Below are positions 10,537 through 19,008 of a stretch of DNA of 60,872 nt, in pieces. Each line of letters opens with the position of its first letter. Within the stretch, counting starts at the first letter, position 1. Source of the DNA: Nitrospira sp. GTDB lineage: Bacteria > Nitrospirota > Nitrospiria > Nitrospirales > Nitrospiraceae. A program made the translations under genes and the position numbers. Location of the stretch: the NCBI GenBank assembly GCA_031315995.1, contig JALDRG010000019.1, forward strand, positions 1 to 60,872, written 5' to 3'. The notes under the pieces were generated by a model. That model was given only the letters and a program-made list of their open reading frames with translations. It was not told the DNA's origin and made no database searches.

Positions 10537-10618
10537 TCCGGACGAGTCGTGTCAGCGAATGGGCACCTCTCGATGGGAGCAAAAGGCAGTACTGGCGCAG
10601 CTTGGGCGTCTGCTTCCC

Positions 10619-10647
10619 TTGACTGGTCCGACACAGTTTGTTATACA
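10619..10647 (+). promoter_or_regulatory. Sigma70-type promoter of the hopanoid/Mla operon
   Basis: TTGACT (10619-10624), 17 bp, TATACA (10642-10647). It is the only good match between smc and shc and would give a leader of about 50 bases. Confidence 0.55.
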
Positions 10648-10704
10648 GTTCTGCTAATGGTAATAACTGGTATTGTGCGGTTTCATGTGATCGCCGCCTG
10701 ATTG

Positions 10705-12939
10705 ATGGAACCGTCTCGACTATCGCTCCCACCGTCTCATTCAGATTCACGGCATCACGTTATGCGACTTCTCAAGAATCTGTTCAATCGTTTGTCCGAT
10801 AGTCTGCTGGTGTCGGTGCCGAGCCGAATCAGGGCGGCGCGCGAATTTGCGGCTGCCCCGGTACTGCGGCTGGTCTCCAACAAATCGGCTGCAGTCGTGT
10901 TCGGCGACAATGTGGCTAAGCGCGTCCCGTCCCATTCGACAGGCCACCTGGAGGCGCTGGACGAGGCGCTTCGGAGAAGCCAGGCCTGGTTTCTTGCGCG
11001 GCAGGACGCGTCCGAAGGCTATTGGGTAGCCGAACTCGAGGCCGATACGACGCTGACATCGGAATATTTGATGTTGCGCCGCTTCTTGAACTGCGTCGAT
11101 CCTGAGCGTGAACGCAAAGCAGTTCGTTATTTGAAGTCCGCGCAGTTGCCCGACGGCGGCTGGCCGATTTATCATGGGGGACCTGCCGAAATCAGCGCGT
11201 CGGTGAAGGCCTACTTCGCGTTGAAACTTTCCGGTGTTTCAGCTGACGAACCGTTCATGGTGAACGCGAGAACCTGCATCCTGGCCAAGGGCGGGGTGGT
11301 GGCAGCGAATGTGTTCACGAAGATCGCCTTGGCCTTGTTCGGCCAATACGATTGGCGCGGCGTTCCCAGCATGCCTCCGGAGATCATGCTGCTGCCGAAG
11401 CGGTTTTATTTCAGCATCTATGCGATTTCCTACTGGTCGCGCGCGGTGCTGATTCCACTGCTGATCATTTTCGCGAAACGACCCTTGTGCCATGTTCCGC
11501 CCGAGCAGGGTATCGACGAGCTCTATACGGAACCCCCGGCAGAGATCGACTACAGTACGGTGCCTCCGTTCAGGAAGGATCGGGCGTGGTTTACGGCCAG
11601 AAACTTCTTCATCAATCTCGATGCGCTCCTCAAGATCTACGATCGTTCGCCCGTTGAGTGGGTCCGACAGAAAGCCCTCAAGTGCGCCGCCAGCTGGATG
11701 CTCGATCACATGAGGGGGAGCGGTGGCCTCGGTGCGATTTATCCCGCCATGGCCAACTCCGTGATGGCGCTGCATTGCCTCGGATATAAGAACGACGATC
11801 CGCTCTTGGTCAAGGCGATGCGAGAGATAGAGGAGCTTGAAGTCCACGACACGGTGCAGGACAGCGGACAATGCCTCGACGCGATGCATCTGCAGCCCTG
11901 CCACTCTCCGGTCTGGGATACCGCCTTGCTCATCAATGCGCTCATCGAGGCAGGCATGCCGCAGGACCATCCAGCGTTGCAGAAGGCAGCGACGTGGTTG
12001 TTGTCAAAGCAGACCAAGACCGTCGGCGATTGGATTATTTCTAAGCCGGGTGCGGAGCCGGGCGGATGGTATTTCCAATTTGAGAACGAACTATTCCCCG
12101 ATGTGGACGATTCGGCGGTGGTGCTGATGGCCTTAGCCAAAGTGCACCTGCCTGACGAAGAGCAACACCGGCTGGCGATTCGTCGTGGTTGCCGGTGGGT
12201 GACGTCGATGCAGGGTTCAGACGGAGGCTGGGGCGCCTACGATGTGGATAACAACCGAATCGTGTTCAATTACATACCGTTTGCCGATCATCGAGCGTTG
12301 CTGGACCCCAGTACGGCCGACCTTGCCGGTCGTTGTCTGGAGATGCTTGCGACGCTGGGTTATGACTGGACCCATCCCGCAGTGGCGTCGGCGCTGGCGT
12401 TTGTGAAAAACGATCAGGAGCAGGACGGCAGTTGGTACGGCCGCTGGGGAGTGAATTACATTTACGGTACCTGGTCGGTTCTGTCCGGACTGCGAGCCAT
12501 CGGCGAGGACGTCTCGTCGCCCTATATTCGCCGGGCCGTCAATTGGGTCGAGTCCAAGCAGAATCCCGATGGCGGGTGGGGCGAGTCCTGTCTCTCCTAT
12601 GGGGATGTGTCGCAGAGCGGTCGTGGTGAGAGTACCCCGTCACAGACCGCGTGGGCGCTGTTGGCTCTCATGACAGGCGGAGTGACCGATTCGTTCAGCC
12701 TGGCCAGGGGGATCCATTACCTCATTCGAAATCAGCGGAAGGATGGGTCATGGGAAGAGGTACGCCATACCGGAACGGGTTTTCCGCGTGTGTTCTATCT
12801 TCGTTATCATTGGTATTGCCAGTACTTCCCCCTCTGGGCGCTGGCCATGTACCGCAATCTCAAGACTCGTGGAACGACGAGGGCTGATGAATTGCGCCAG
12901 CAGGCCTATCAATCAGGACAGTTCCGGTCGCCACGCTGA
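10705..12939 (+). CDS. shc: Squalene-hopene cyclase
   Basis: Cyclises squalene to hopene/hopanol at the inner membrane. The protein has 744 residues from the ATG at 10705; a second ATG at 10762 is possible. The catalytic DxDD acid is DVDD at residues 466-469. Several QW repeats are visible (for example QLPDGGW, GSDGGWGAYD, QEQDGSWYGRWG, QNPDGGWGES). The length is somewhat above the usual 630-720 because of an N-terminal extension of about 60 residues. It heads a same-strand run of eight envelope-lipid genes and is followed six bases later by hpnG. Confidence 0.95.
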   Translation: MEPSRLSLPPSHSDSRHHVMRLLKNLFNRLSDSLLVSVPSRIRAAREFAAAPVLRLVSNKSAAVVFGDNVAKRVPSHSTGHLEALDEALRRSQAWFLARQDASEGYWVAELEADTTLTSEYLMLRRFLNCVDPERERKAVRYLKSAQLPDGGWPIYHGGPAEISASVKAYFALKLSGVSADEPFMVNARTCILAKGGVVAANVFTKIALALFGQYDWRGVPSMPPEIMLLPKRFYFSIYAISYWSRAVLIPLLIIFAKRPLCHVPPEQGIDELYTEPPAEIDYSTVPPFRKDRAWFTARNFFINLDALLKIYDRSPVEWVRQKALKCAASWMLDHMRGSGGLGAIYPAMANSVMALHCLGYKNDDPLLVKAMREIEELEVHDTVQDSGQCLDAMHLQPCHSPVWDTALLINALIEAGMPQDHPALQKAATWLLSKQTKTVGDWIISKPGAEPGGWYFQFENELFPDVDDSAVVLMALAKVHLPDEEQHRLAIRRGCRWVTSMQGSDGGWGAYDVDNNRIVFNYIPFADHRALLDPSTADLAGRCLEMLATLGYDWTHPAVASALAFVKNDQEQDGSWYGRWGVNYIYGTWSVLSGLRAIGEDVSSPYIRRAVNWVESKQNPDGGWGESCLSYGDVSQSGRGESTPSQTAWALLALMTGGVTDSFSLARGIHYLIRNQRKDGSWEEVRHTGTGFPRVFYLRYHWYCQYFPLWALAMYRNLKTRGTTRADELRQQAYQSGQFRSPR

Positions 12940-12945
12940 CCGTGG

Positions 12946-13749
12946 GTGTCCAGCGAGTTTAGCTCTTCTTGGCATTATCCCGCGGGAGTCTCGGTGACCG
13001 CGATCGGTGTCTTCGTGGCAACCAGATGGGAACTGGCTGCCGTGCGGCAGGCGTTTGGCACGACCGAGGTGCAGGTGGTCGGCGGAATCAGCTGCCTCGT
13101 GGCGCGGCAATCTCAGGTCGAGTGGTGGATCATTCCGATGGGCGTCGGTCCCGACCGGGCGGCCGCGACCGCGCGGGCGGTACTTGCGGTGCAACCATTC
13201 ACTGCGGTGTGGTCGACTGGATTTGCGTGTGCGCTGAGACCAGCCGGGATCGGTGAGGTACTGATCGGCACCCAGGTCATGATGGAAGGTGGGAGGGAGG
13301 CGGGCCGGTCCGTTCCCTGTACCACGACGATGGTCGACTGGGTGCGGCACGTAGTGCAGCAGCAACGCCTGCCGATGCAGAGCGGACGATTCGTCACGGT
13401 TTCACGAGTGCTCTGTCGCGCGGAAGAAAAGCAGGACATCGCCGATCGGGTGGGAGGCGTCGGCCTCGACATGGAAAGTGCGGCGTTGGGTCTGGCAGCC
13501 GTAGAGCGCCAGATTCCGTTTGTGATCGTTCGGACCGCGTCGGATCTCGTCGATGAAAGCCTTCCGCTTGACTTCAATCTGTTTCTCAGGTCATCTGGTT
13601 GGGTCAAGGGTGTGGCCGCGTGCCTGACTCATCCGAGGAGTGTCATCGGACTCAATCGGCTTCGCGTGCAAAGTCGGGTCGCCGGGGCACAGTTGACGGC
13701 CCTGTATCGAGCCTGTGCCCAGAAGGCGCGGCGTGATGGGTTTGCCTGA
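12946..13749 (+). CDS. hpnG: Hopanoid-associated nucleoside phosphorylase HpnG
   Basis: A 267-residue member of the purine nucleoside phosphorylase / MTA-SAH nucleosidase superfamily. In hopanoid producers HpnG removes adenine from adenosylhopane to give ribosylhopane. Visible features are the glycine-rich N-terminal strand (AIGVFVATRWEL), TGFACAL, the purine-site DMESAAL motif, and RTASDLVDE. Assignment to HpnG over a general MTA/SAH nucleosidase rests on its position directly behind shc. The GTG start at 12946 lies seven bases after the shc stop; a GTG at 12994 would also keep the domain complete. Confidence 0.8.
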   Translation: MSSEFSSSWHYPAGVSVTAIGVFVATRWELAAVRQAFGTTEVQVVGGISCLVARQSQVEWWIIPMGVGPDRAAATARAVLAVQPFTAVWSTGFACALRPAGIGEVLIGTQVMMEGGREAGRSVPCTTTMVDWVRHVVQQQRLPMQSGRFVTVSRVLCRAEEKQDIADRVGGVGLDMESAALGLAAVERQIPFVIVRTASDLVDESLPLDFNLFLRSSGWVKGVAACLTHPRSVIGLNRLRVQSRVAGAQLTALYRACAQKARRDGFA

Positions 13750-13802
13750 CGGGGGATCGCGGGGGCTGTGTTTTCGGCAGGTGGACCACAGGAGGGCGTG
13801 GC

Positions 13803-14570
13803 ATGGAAGGCATTGCTCGTATCGGACGGTACACCATCGATCTGACAGAGCAGATGGGGCGGATGATGTTGTTCCTCCTGTCTTCCTTTGCCTGGTTAAC
13901 CCGTCCGCCGTTCCGGATCTACCAAATCGTCAAACAGCTGAATTTTATCGGCTACAAGTCCACCTTCGTCGTGGTCCTCACGGCCGTGTTTACGGGGATG
14001 GTGCTGGCGCTTCAAGGGCATTACACCCTCCGGAAGTTCGGCTCCGAAGCGGTGCTGGGCTCCGCCGTGGCGCTCAGCATTATCCGTGAATTGGGCCCCG
14101 TCCTGGCGGCCTTGATGGTGACGGCCCGGGCCGGATCTGCGATGACGGCGGAGATCGGCATTATGCGGATTACGGAGCAGATCGATGCCTTGGACACGAT
14201 GGCGATCAACCCGCTGCAATATCTGATCGGGCCCAAGCTCGTCGCCAGTGTGATCGCCGTCCCGCTGCTGGTCGCGCTGTTCGACGTGGTGGGGATCTAT
14301 GGCGGATACGTCGTCGGCGTGCAGCTGTTGAACGGCAACGAGGGCGCGTATTGGAGCTCGATTGAATCGGCCGTGGAGTGGAAGGATGTCTACGGAGGCA
14401 TTCTGAAATCCATCAGCTTTGGTTTGTTGATCAGTTGGATCTGCTGCTACAAAGGGTTTCACACCAAGCACAGCGCTGAAGGGTTGGGGACGGCGACCAC
14501 CGAAGCCGTCGTGCTGTCGGCGGTCCTGATTCTGGTGTGGGATTACTTTCTGACGTCCGTGTTGCTCTGA
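13803..14570 (+). CDS. mlaE: MlaE-family lipid ABC transporter permease
   Basis: The 255-residue inner-membrane permease has the MlaE family core: an amphipathic N-terminal segment, about five membrane segments, IIRELGPVLAALMVTARAGSAM and the MRITEQIDALDTMA segment. With MlaF it forms the ATP-driven part of a phospholipid (or other lipid) transporter between inner and outer membrane. It sits 53 bases after hpnG and 67 before mlaF. No mlaB (STAS) gene is seen in the cluster. Confidence 0.92.
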   Translation: MEGIARIGRYTIDLTEQMGRMMLFLLSSFAWLTRPPFRIYQIVKQLNFIGYKSTFVVVLTAVFTGMVLALQGHYTLRKFGSEAVLGSAVALSIIRELGPVLAALMVTARAGSAMTAEIGIMRITEQIDALDTMAINPLQYLIGPKLVASVIAVPLLVALFDVVGIYGGYVVGVQLLNGNEGAYWSSIESAVEWKDVYGGILKSISFGLLISWICCYKGFHTKHSAEGLGTATTEAVVLSAVLILVWDYFLTSVLL

Positions 14571-14637
14571 TGCGTGGTCGGCGCGCGGACGGACGGGAAA
14601 CCAGGGGGAAGCGCATGACGCGAATGGCGGAGTCATC

Positions 14638-15399
14638 GTGATTGAGCTGGTCGGTGTCGAAAAAAACCTGGGCGGGCAACAGGTCTTGCGGGGGGTGGAT
14701 TTGTCGATCCCTGCGGGAAAGCTCACCACGATCATCGGTCGAAGCGGTTCGGGCAAGAGCGTATTACTGAAACACATGATCGGCCTCATGCAGCCTGATC
14801 GGGGAGAAGTGCGGATCGACGGGACCGACATTGCCCACATGAAGGGGCAGGCGCTCAACGAGGTGCGCAAGAAATTCGCCATGTTGTTTCAAAGCGCCGC
14901 GCTGTTCGATTCGATGACGGTCTTCGATAATGTCGCCTTTCCACTCCGGGAAAAGCTTCGCCTGAAAGGGGAGACGGTCGCGCGCCGAGTCGAAGAAAAG
15001 TTGGAGCAAGTGGGGCTGAAGGGTATGGGACACAAATTCCCCGCGGAACTCAGCGGGGGTATGCGCAAGCGGGCGGGGTTGGCTCGCGCATTGGTGATGG
15101 AGCCGGAGATCATTCTGTTCGATGAACCGACGACCGGGCTGGATCCGTTGATGGCGAAATCCATCCACGATTTGATCCTCGACATGCAGCGTCAGTTCGG
15201 ATTTACCGCCGTCATGGTCAGCCACGAGATCCCGGAGATTTTTGGGATCTCCGATTACGTGGCGATGCTCAAGGACGGACGGATTGCTGAGATGGCGACA
15301 TCGAGTGAGTTTGTGAAGACGACGGATGAGGAAATTCGGGAGTTTATTTTCGTCGCAGGTACCGTCATGGCGAAGGGGTTACCGACCGCGTCCCTCTGA
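14638..15399 (+). CDS. mlaF: MlaF-family lipid ABC transporter ATPase
   Basis: A 253-residue ABC ATPase. Walker A is GRSGSGKS (34-41), the Q-loop lies in FAMLFQSAALFDS, the signature is LSGGMRKRAGLARAL, Walker B is IILFDEPTTGLDP and the H-loop is MVSHEIPE. SGGMRKR is characteristic of MlaF/Ttg2A. The GTG start at 14638 is inferred from family alignment (IELVGVEKNLGG). It is followed 11 bases later by mlaD. Confidence 0.93.
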   Translation: MIELVGVEKNLGGQQVLRGVDLSIPAGKLTTIIGRSGSGKSVLLKHMIGLMQPDRGEVRIDGTDIAHMKGQALNEVRKKFAMLFQSAALFDSMTVFDNVAFPLREKLRLKGETVARRVEEKLEQVGLKGMGHKFPAELSGGMRKRAGLARALVMEPEIILFDEPTTGLDPLMAKSIHDLILDMQRQFGFTAVMVSHEIPEIFGISDYVAMLKDGRIAEMATSSEFVKTTDEEIREFIFVAGTVMAKGLPTASL

Positions 15400-15410
15400 T
15401 AGGAGATCAC

Positions 15411-15854
15411 ATGGAACGTGCAAAACTGGAATTGATGGTGGGCGTCTTCGTGCTCGTCGGGGTGGCATGCCTGGGTTATTTGTCCATCAAGCTGGGGAAG
15501 CTGGAAGTGATCGGAGGGAATAACTACACGGTCGACGCGGAGTTTACTTCCGCTTCGGGACTCAAGCCTGGCGCGTCGGTGGAAATCGCCGGCGTCGAGG
15601 TGGGGCGTGTCCGGAACATCGGTCTGAACAGCGACCGTGCCGTGGTGGCTTTGGCGATTCAAGACGGCGTGAAGCTGTATTCAGATACGATCGCCTCAAT
15701 CAAGACCCGCGGTATTATCGGGGACAAGTATCTTGCTCTGTCGGTGGGGGGCGGGGGCGATCCGTTGAAGCCCGGTGACAAAATCCGTGATACCGAGTCC
15801 GGACTTGATCTCGAGGAATTGGTCAGCCAGTATGTGCACGGCAAGGTGAACTAG
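15411..15854 (+). CDS. mlaD: MlaD-family MCE-domain lipid-binding protein
   Basis: A 147-residue protein with one N-terminal membrane anchor (about 9-27) and a single MCE domain (about 38-120: GLKPGASVEIAGVEVG, IKTRGIIGDKYLAL). MlaD proteins form a hexameric ring on the permease through which lipid passes. The ATG at 15411 follows GGAG. Only one MCE domain is present and there is no long needle, so a separate periplasmic carrier (the next gene) is expected. Confidence 0.92.
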   Translation: MERAKLELMVGVFVLVGVACLGYLSIKLGKLEVIGGNNYTVDAEFTSASGLKPGASVEIAGVEVGRVRNIGLNSDRAVVALAIQDGVKLYSDTIASIKTRGIIGDKYLALSVGGGGDPLKPGDKIRDTESGLDLEELVSQYVHGKVN

Positions 15855-15941
15855 CTGAATCGGTTAAAGTGTTGAGGTGCGGGAATGAATAAGCCAGGCC
15901 GGTGGTATAAGGGAATCACCACTCAACGGAGAGGTGTAGGG

Positions 15942-16556
15942 ATGCATGCAAGGCGATGGATCATCATAGGGGCCCTCGCGGCTCTGCAGCTGTTCGTAGG
16001 CGGGATTGCGTCCGTTATGGCCGGGGGCGCGACTGATTCGGTCAAGGAGACCATCGACGAGGTGCTCAAGATCTTGAATGATCAGGAATTGAAAGCGCCC
16101 GCCCGTCAGGAGGACCGTCGGCAGCGCTTGGAGACCGTCGTGGCCGCGAGGTTTGATTATTCCGAAATGTCCCGGCGGTCGTTGGGGGCACAGTGGAATC
16201 AGTTGTCCGACAAGGAAAAGAAAGAGTTCGTCGAACTTTTTCGAACCCTGTTGACCAATACCTATGCCGATCGGGTGGAGACGTATTCCGGAGAAGGTGT
16301 GCAGTATCTCAATGAGCGGACTGAAAAAGAATATGCGGAGGTACGCACCAAAGTGTTGTCTGGAAAAACCGAGATCCCCATGGATTACCGGTTGTTGAAC
16401 AAGAGTAATGACTGGCATGTGTACGATGTTGTGGTCGATGGCGTCAGTCTGGTGAATAATTACCGCGGGCAATTTACAAAGATCCTCCACACCTCCTCGT
16501 ACTCCGACCTCGTGGATCAACTTCGCAAGAAATCCAACAAGATCAAGGCTCCGTAG
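15942..16556 (+). CDS. mlaC: MlaC/Ttg2D-family periplasmic lipid carrier (HpnM-like)
   Basis: From the ATG at 15942 (GGAGAGG upstream) the protein has 204 residues and starts with a clear signal peptide (MHARRWIIIGALAALQLF...). The mature part matches the MlaC/Ttg2 family: SVKETIDEVLKIL, RFDYSEMSRRSLG, EFVELFRTLL, and the C-terminal VYDVVVDGVSLVNNYR. MlaC carries lipid between MlaD and the outer membrane. HpnM of hopanoid clusters belongs to the same family, and the operon context makes a hopanoid role plausible. The frame extends to an ATG at 15885. Confidence 0.88.
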   Translation: MHARRWIIIGALAALQLFVGGIASVMAGGATDSVKETIDEVLKILNDQELKAPARQEDRRQRLETVVAARFDYSEMSRRSLGAQWNQLSDKEKKEFVELFRTLLTNTYADRVETYSGEGVQYLNERTEKEYAEVRTKVLSGKTEIPMDYRLLNKSNDWHVYDVVVDGVSLVNNYRGQFTKILHTSSYSDLVDQLRKKSNKIKAP

Positions 16557-16590
16557 TTCCGGGAGGGGGCGACCGATTCCGGCGAGCGCC

Positions 16591-17796
16591 ATGCAGTGTA
16601 ATTATTTGTTGTCGATTCGTATTCTCTTGGCGCTCTCCGGACTGTTGTTCCTGAGTTCTCCGGCTCCGATCCTCGCGGACACGCAAATCTTTCCTGTGCC
16701 GTCGGTCTCGACCAGCAAAAACGACGGGAACGATGCCGGGTTGATCACGCCGATCCTCATTTCGGACCCCGACGGCGAGCTCAAATATCTTATGGCGCCG
16801 ATGCTCATTCAGAATTCGATCGTGGGCAGTCGTGCGGTCTTTAATCTTTTTAAGTACGACCCAGGTGGCCGTCAGATGCGGTTCATCGCCTCGCTGACCG
16901 AGCGGATCGAGCGCAAGGTCTTGTTCGACTATGTCGATCCGGCGTTCGGCAATGGACAATATTCGCTCAACTTCGGCGGCACCTTTTTTAAGAATGCCAC
17001 CTCGCGGTTCTTCGGGCTCGGGCAAGCGACTACCCAGGCGGACGAGTCCAACTACACGGCCAGGGAAGCGCGCGCGTACTGGCGGCTCGGGCTCTACGCG
17101 AATGAAGTGACGCAGATTTCGGTCGGGCAGCGGGTTCGGCAGGTACAGCTCCAGCGCGGCGCGACAGATCTGCCGTTTTCGGTCGAGCAATTTCCCACTG
17201 TCGACGGCATTCAAGGTGAGTCGATCATCGTGGGCCATCGCGCCTCGTTTTATTACGACACGCGGGACAGCCTCGTCACCCCGACCGACGGCGTGGCCGT
17301 GACGGCCTATGCCGAACTGAATCAAAATGTGAAAAACGGCGACCACCCGGTCTATTCGCGGTATGAACTCGAAGTCAAAAAATTGTTCCCCAGCGAATCC
17401 AAGCGCGCCATTCTCGTCATCCGCGCCGACTTGCAAGCGACGATCGGGTCGCAAGTACCGTTCTTCGAACAGTCTTCGCTGGGAGGGCAGAACAATCTGC
17501 GCGGGTTCGGACAGGACCGGTACATCGACAAGCATTTGATCGCCTTCAGCATCGAAGAGCGCATCCACGTCATGCGGACGAAATTGGCGGGGGTGACGGC
17601 CGATTTTGAGGTGGCACCGTTTCTGGACACGGGGCAGGTGTTCAACTCATTTAAGGATGTAAGTTTTCAAGACTATCGGATGACCCCCGGGGTCGGATTT
17701 CGGGCGATTGTGCGGCCGAACGTCGTCGGTCGCATCGACTACGGATATAGCCGAGAAGGCGGGGCCGTTTTCGCTGGGTTGGATTTTCCCTACTAA
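16591..17796 (+). CDS. POTRA-less Omp85/BamA-type outer-membrane barrel
   Basis: The 401-residue protein has a signal peptide (cleavage probably after ILA, about residue 29) and alternating amphipathic strands to the end, with terminal aromatic ...GLDFPY. The Omp85 hallmark is present as NLRGFGQDRY, and DTRDS is typical of the D15/surface-antigen family. It is only about half the length of BamA and no POTRA repeats are visible before the barrel. The chain between residues 30 and 90 is too short for more than a plug. It replaces MlaA in the place where the outer-membrane component of the lipid system would be expected. Function is inferred from context only. Confidence 0.8.
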   Translation: MQCNYLLSIRILLALSGLLFLSSPAPILADTQIFPVPSVSTSKNDGNDAGLITPILISDPDGELKYLMAPMLIQNSIVGSRAVFNLFKYDPGGRQMRFIASLTERIERKVLFDYVDPAFGNGQYSLNFGGTFFKNATSRFFGLGQATTQADESNYTAREARAYWRLGLYANEVTQISVGQRVRQVQLQRGATDLPFSVEQFPTVDGIQGESIIVGHRASFYYDTRDSLVTPTDGVAVTAYAELNQNVKNGDHPVYSRYELEVKKLFPSESKRAILVIRADLQATIGSQVPFFEQSSLGGQNNLRGFGQDRYIDKHLIAFSIEERIHVMRTKLAGVTADFEVAPFLDTGQVFNSFKDVSFQDYRMTPGVGFRAIVRPNVVGRIDYGYSREGGAVFAGLDFPY

Positions 17797-17802
17797 GCGC
17801 CA

Positions 17803-18825
17803 ATGAGTGAACGGCTGAGGTTACTCATGCGGCAGACCATTCGTGTTTTCTACATCCTTGCGTTCCTGTGCGGCCTACCGTGCTCAGCCGGAGCGGAAGG
17901 CTTCGGTCCCTTCCCCGTTAGAAATTTTCAAGCCTTGGATCAACTGGTTCTCGGCATGCCCGGTGAGCGGGCCGCAGTGTTGCACAAGGGAGAGTTTGAC
18001 GTGCGACTGGAGGTGGCCAACACGGCCAGCATCGCTCGGGACAGTGGGGAACAGGCAGAGGTCACGATGAAGTTTGAGACGGTTCGGACGGGCCTCTTTC
18101 TGCGATATGGACTGACCGACCGATTTGAGATCGGCGCAGAGATCCCCACGCTCCACCGCTACGGTGGATTTATGGACGGACCGATCAAGGGCGTGGAAAG
18201 TCTGACCACGGGGGTGTCGCCGCCGCGCAAGGCGCTTGAAGGCACCCACTATGCGTTTACTCTCTCGAACGGTGGACGAACGTTGTTCAGAGGCTCCGAG
18301 GGTGCCACAGGGTTGGGAGACATCTCATTCTATGGGAAGTATCAGCTGTTGAAAGAAACGTCCACCGTTCCGGCCTTGTCTTTTCGAGTCGCCGTGAAGG
18401 CGCCTACTGGAGACACCGGGGAAGTATTTGGCAGCGGCCATCCGGACACGGGTCTCGGCGTTGCCGTCGAGAAGCGCCTGGACTCAAGCTGGATCGTCTA
18501 TGCCAATGTGAACGGGATTTTTCCGACGGGGAAAATTGCCGGGCTTGGACTTCAGCCGGTGGTGAATGGGTTGGTGGCCGTGGAATATCTGTGGACGGAC
18601 AATTTCTCCATCACGGCACAGTTCGACTATTATTCCCCCCCGTTTCACGGGACAGGGACGCGCGTCTTGGACAAGGGAGTTACGGAGTCGGTGCTCGGGG
18701 TGAGTTATCGAATCTACCCTGGGCTGCTGTGGCAGCTCTATGGAGTAGAGAATCTGGACTTTATCACCGGGAGCGCGGCGGACTTTACCCTGTCGACCGC
18801 CTTAACCTACCGGTTTCGATCGTAG
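17803..18825 (+). CDS. DUF3187-like outer-membrane protein
   Basis: The 340-residue secreted protein has an N-terminal signal peptide (about residues 1-33, ...GLPCSAGAEG) followed by PFPVRNFQALDQL and many alternating-hydrophobicity strands ending in LSTALTYRFRS, consistent with a beta-barrel with a C-terminal aromatic residue. It resembles the DUF3187 family of unknown function. The ATG lies six bases after the Omp85-type gene stop, so the two are probably translated together. It is the last gene of the hopanoid/Mla operon; dxs follows after 183 bases. Confidence 0.65.
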   Translation: MSERLRLLMRQTIRVFYILAFLCGLPCSAGAEGFGPFPVRNFQALDQLVLGMPGERAAVLHKGEFDVRLEVANTASIARDSGEQAEVTMKFETVRTGLFLRYGLTDRFEIGAEIPTLHRYGGFMDGPIKGVESLTTGVSPPRKALEGTHYAFTLSNGGRTLFRGSEGATGLGDISFYGKYQLLKETSTVPALSFRVAVKAPTGDTGEVFGSGHPDTGLGVAVEKRLDSSWIVYANVNGIFPTGKIAGLGLQPVVNGLVAVEYLWTDNFSITAQFDYYSPPFHGTGTRVLDKGVTESVLGVSYRIYPGLLWQLYGVENLDFITGSAADFTLSTALTYRFRS

Positions 18826-19008
18826 GATCGGCCGCATGGTTTTCCCTTCGGCGGAACGCGAAATCTTGACACCGTCTGCGGCATATGTGAGGATGAGACA
18901 ATTGTACGAAACTTCTTCGCTGCTTCGTCGCGACCTTCTCTATACGATTGTTTCCCACTGAATGAATACCTGTGTCCAATTGTCATACCTTGACAAGGAG
19001 ATTGTGCA

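Noticed and set aside
13896..14882. A 328-residue minus-strand frame across mlaE and the start of mlaF
   Set aside because: It spans two real genes and their gap, a typical shadow in high-GC DNA.
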